From Paraplanobispora siamensis (lineage in GTDB: Bacteria; Actinomycetota; Actinomycetes; Streptosporangiales; Streptosporangiaceae), in NCBI RefSeq assembly GCF_016863175.1, contig NZ_BOOJ01000047.1:124001-188000 (forward strand): a stretch of DNA of 64,000 nt, given 5' to 3'. Below, piece after piece: positions 63,153-64,000 of the stretch (positions are counted from its first letter, which is position 1; each line of letters starts with the position of its first letter). The position numbers and the translations under genes are program-made. The notes under the pieces were generated by a model, which saw only the letters and a program-made list of their open reading frames with translations, had not been told where the DNA came from and did no database searches.

Positions 63153-63824
63153 CTACAGGTAGGGCATGGGAGTGGCGACGAGGTCGTCGACCGTGAAGGT
63201 CACGGCGTCCTCCACGCCCGTCACGCCGTCGACGCCCTCGACCGCCGCCACGAGCGGGGCGATCTGCGAGCACAGCGCCACCCGCCCGCCCAGGGTGACC
63301 ACACCGTCCTCGACGGCGACGGTGACCCCGTCGGCGGGGAACCCGAGCCCGGACAGGGCCCGCAGGACCTCCTGACGGATCTCCTCCGCCGGGCGCATGA
63401 AGATCTTCAGCAGGTCGCCCTGGTGGACGGTGCCCACGATCTTGCCCGTCACCGCGTCGATCACCGGCAGCTGCTTGATCCGGTGCTCGTGCATCAACCG
63501 GGCCGCCTCGCGCACCGGCGTGCCCGCCGTCACCGTGATCGCCGGACTGCTCATGATCTGACCGGCATGGACCCCGGCCGCCTTGTGCCGCTCCTGCCGG
63601 CGCCGACGGCTCTGGAAGAACCCCTCACCATGCCGCTGACTCGTCTCCTTGAGCAGCAGATCGTCCTCCGAGACCACACCCACCGGACGCCGGTCGGCAT
63701 CGATCACCGCCACCGCACCGACCTTGAAACGCTGCATGGTGGCGACCAGCTCGGCGAAGGAGGCATCCTGCCGGACCGCGATGGCGACCTTGCCCATGAC
63801 GTCTTTGACCTGCATTTTGATCAT
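63153..63824 (-). CDS. CBS-domain pair plus BON domain protein
   Basis: 223 residues. CBS motif 1 about 8-60 (VGAVAVIDADRRPVGVVSEDD), CBS 2 about 88-145 (IKQLPVIDAVTGKIVGTV), and a C-terminal BON domain (about 148-215, VEDGVVTLGGRV). CBS pairs bind adenine nucleotides; BON domains bind membranes or partner proteins. Probably a stress or energy sensor; common in actinomycetes. It lies 105 bp upstream of the phosphoketolase on the same strand. Confidence 0.88.
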   Translation of the reverse strand: MIKMQVKDVMGKVAIAVRQDASFAELVATMQRFKVGAVAVIDADRRPVGVVSEDDLLLKETSQRHGEGFFQSRRRRQERHKAAGVHAGQIMSSPAITVTAGTPVREAARLMHEHRIKQLPVIDAVTGKIVGTVHQGDLLKIFMRPAEEIRQEVLRALSGLGFPADGVTVAVEDGVVTLGGRVALCSQIAPLVAAVEGVDGVTGVEDAVTFTVDDLVATPMPYL

Positions 63825-63898
63825 TCACCTTTCTGTCTTCTCCCGGCCCCGCTTCCGCGCAGGCCGTCCGTCCGCACGGACACCGGCCACGAACGAAC

Positions 63899-63926
63899 GC
63901 CCGTCCCCTGTCGTCAGGGGACGGGC
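63899..63926. terminator. Intrinsic terminator
   Basis: Perfect 12-bp stem GCCCGTCCCCTG with tetraloop TCGT, 13 bp past the stop of the partial gene at the right edge. Confidence 0.8.
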
Positions 63927-63939
63927 GTCTCGCGGGCCC

Positions 63940-64000
63940 TCACTTGAGGAAGGGCAGTCGCTTGACCAGGGCGGTCCTGCTCCACCAGGCGCCCAGGCCC
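63940..64000 (-). CDS. C-terminal fragment of an unidentified protein
   Basis: Only the last 19 or so codons are in the window, read from the right edge, ending WWSRTALVKRLPFLK and a TGA stop. The aromatic/basic tail would suit the cytoplasmic end of a membrane protein, but the family cannot be named. Confidence 0.5.
   Translation of the reverse strand, partial: GLGAWWSRTALVKRLPFLK

Overview
The window is high-GC DNA with dense, often overlapping genes, SARP and LAL/LuxR regulators, an ECF sigma factor and a modular polyketide pathway. This points to a filamentous actinomycete. A Streptosporangiales-like host is only a guess. No rRNA, tRNA or CRISPR array was seen.

Layout. (1) 1-4.9 kb: the 3' end of a PhzE/anthranilate-synthase-like gene, a flavin monooxygenase and an AsnB-type amidotransferase on the + strand, then a convergent BBE-type flavoprotein. 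This looks like the end of a chorismate-derived aromatic pathway (phenazine- or aminodeoxyisochorismate-type). (2) 5-12.3 kb: exported epoxide-hydrolase-like protein, a pair of small membrane proteins, an alpha/beta hydrolase, a discrete Sfp-type phosphopantetheinyl transferase with two tiny coupled partners, a TetR regulator and two GNAT acetyltransferases. (3) 12.4-24.8 kb: degenerate tandem repeats, an acyl-CoA carboxylase beta subunit, a small exported peptide with four DGNTWPG repeats, a TrmB/LuxR-type regulator, a degenerate YcaO-like protein, a DinB-like protein, an AhpD-like protein, and a GMC oxidoreductase/DUF5987/ECF sigma block, ending in a metallophosphoesterase.

(4) 25-44.6 kb: the core is an enediyne cassette read on the - strand from 39.3 to 25.9 kb: two DUF1702 (UnbL-type) proteins, UnbV, UnbU, the iterative enediyne polyketide synthase PksE, its hotdog thioesterase, a flavin reductase and a P450. 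Most junctions overlap or nearly touch. A LAL regulator, a LeuA-type synthase and a transthyretin-like protein lie upstream, also on the - strand. The PPTase domain built into PksE has lost its conserved Asp and Glu, so the discrete PPTase at 8.3-9.0 kb may do its job. (5) 45-48.9 kb: a second small exported peptide (ending in PTPWG) and a large AfsR-like SARP, probably a pathway regulator.

(6) 48.9-50.5 kb: an eroded strip holding a transposase remnant, a frameshifted LytR-CpsA-Psr protein and a truncated sigma factor. It probably marks the cluster edge. (7) 50.6-64 kb: housekeeping or catabolic genes: a peptidase S51/CysS-like fusion, a Tat-exported PhoX/DUF839 protein, an RraA-like protein, a complete six-gene ABC transporter whose order matches the Rhizobium glycerol system glpSTPQUV, a phosphoketolase and a CBS-BON protein.

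Together the enediyne core genes would make and release the polyene precursor, the P450, flavin and GMC enzymes could tailor it, and the aromatic genes at the left end might supply a peripheral group. No chromoprotein apoprotein gene and no obvious self-resistance gene was seen. The least explained part is 14.8-18.6 kb, where a multi-repeat exported peptide sits near a YcaO-like protein and a regulator, a layout that could be an undescribed peptide system.
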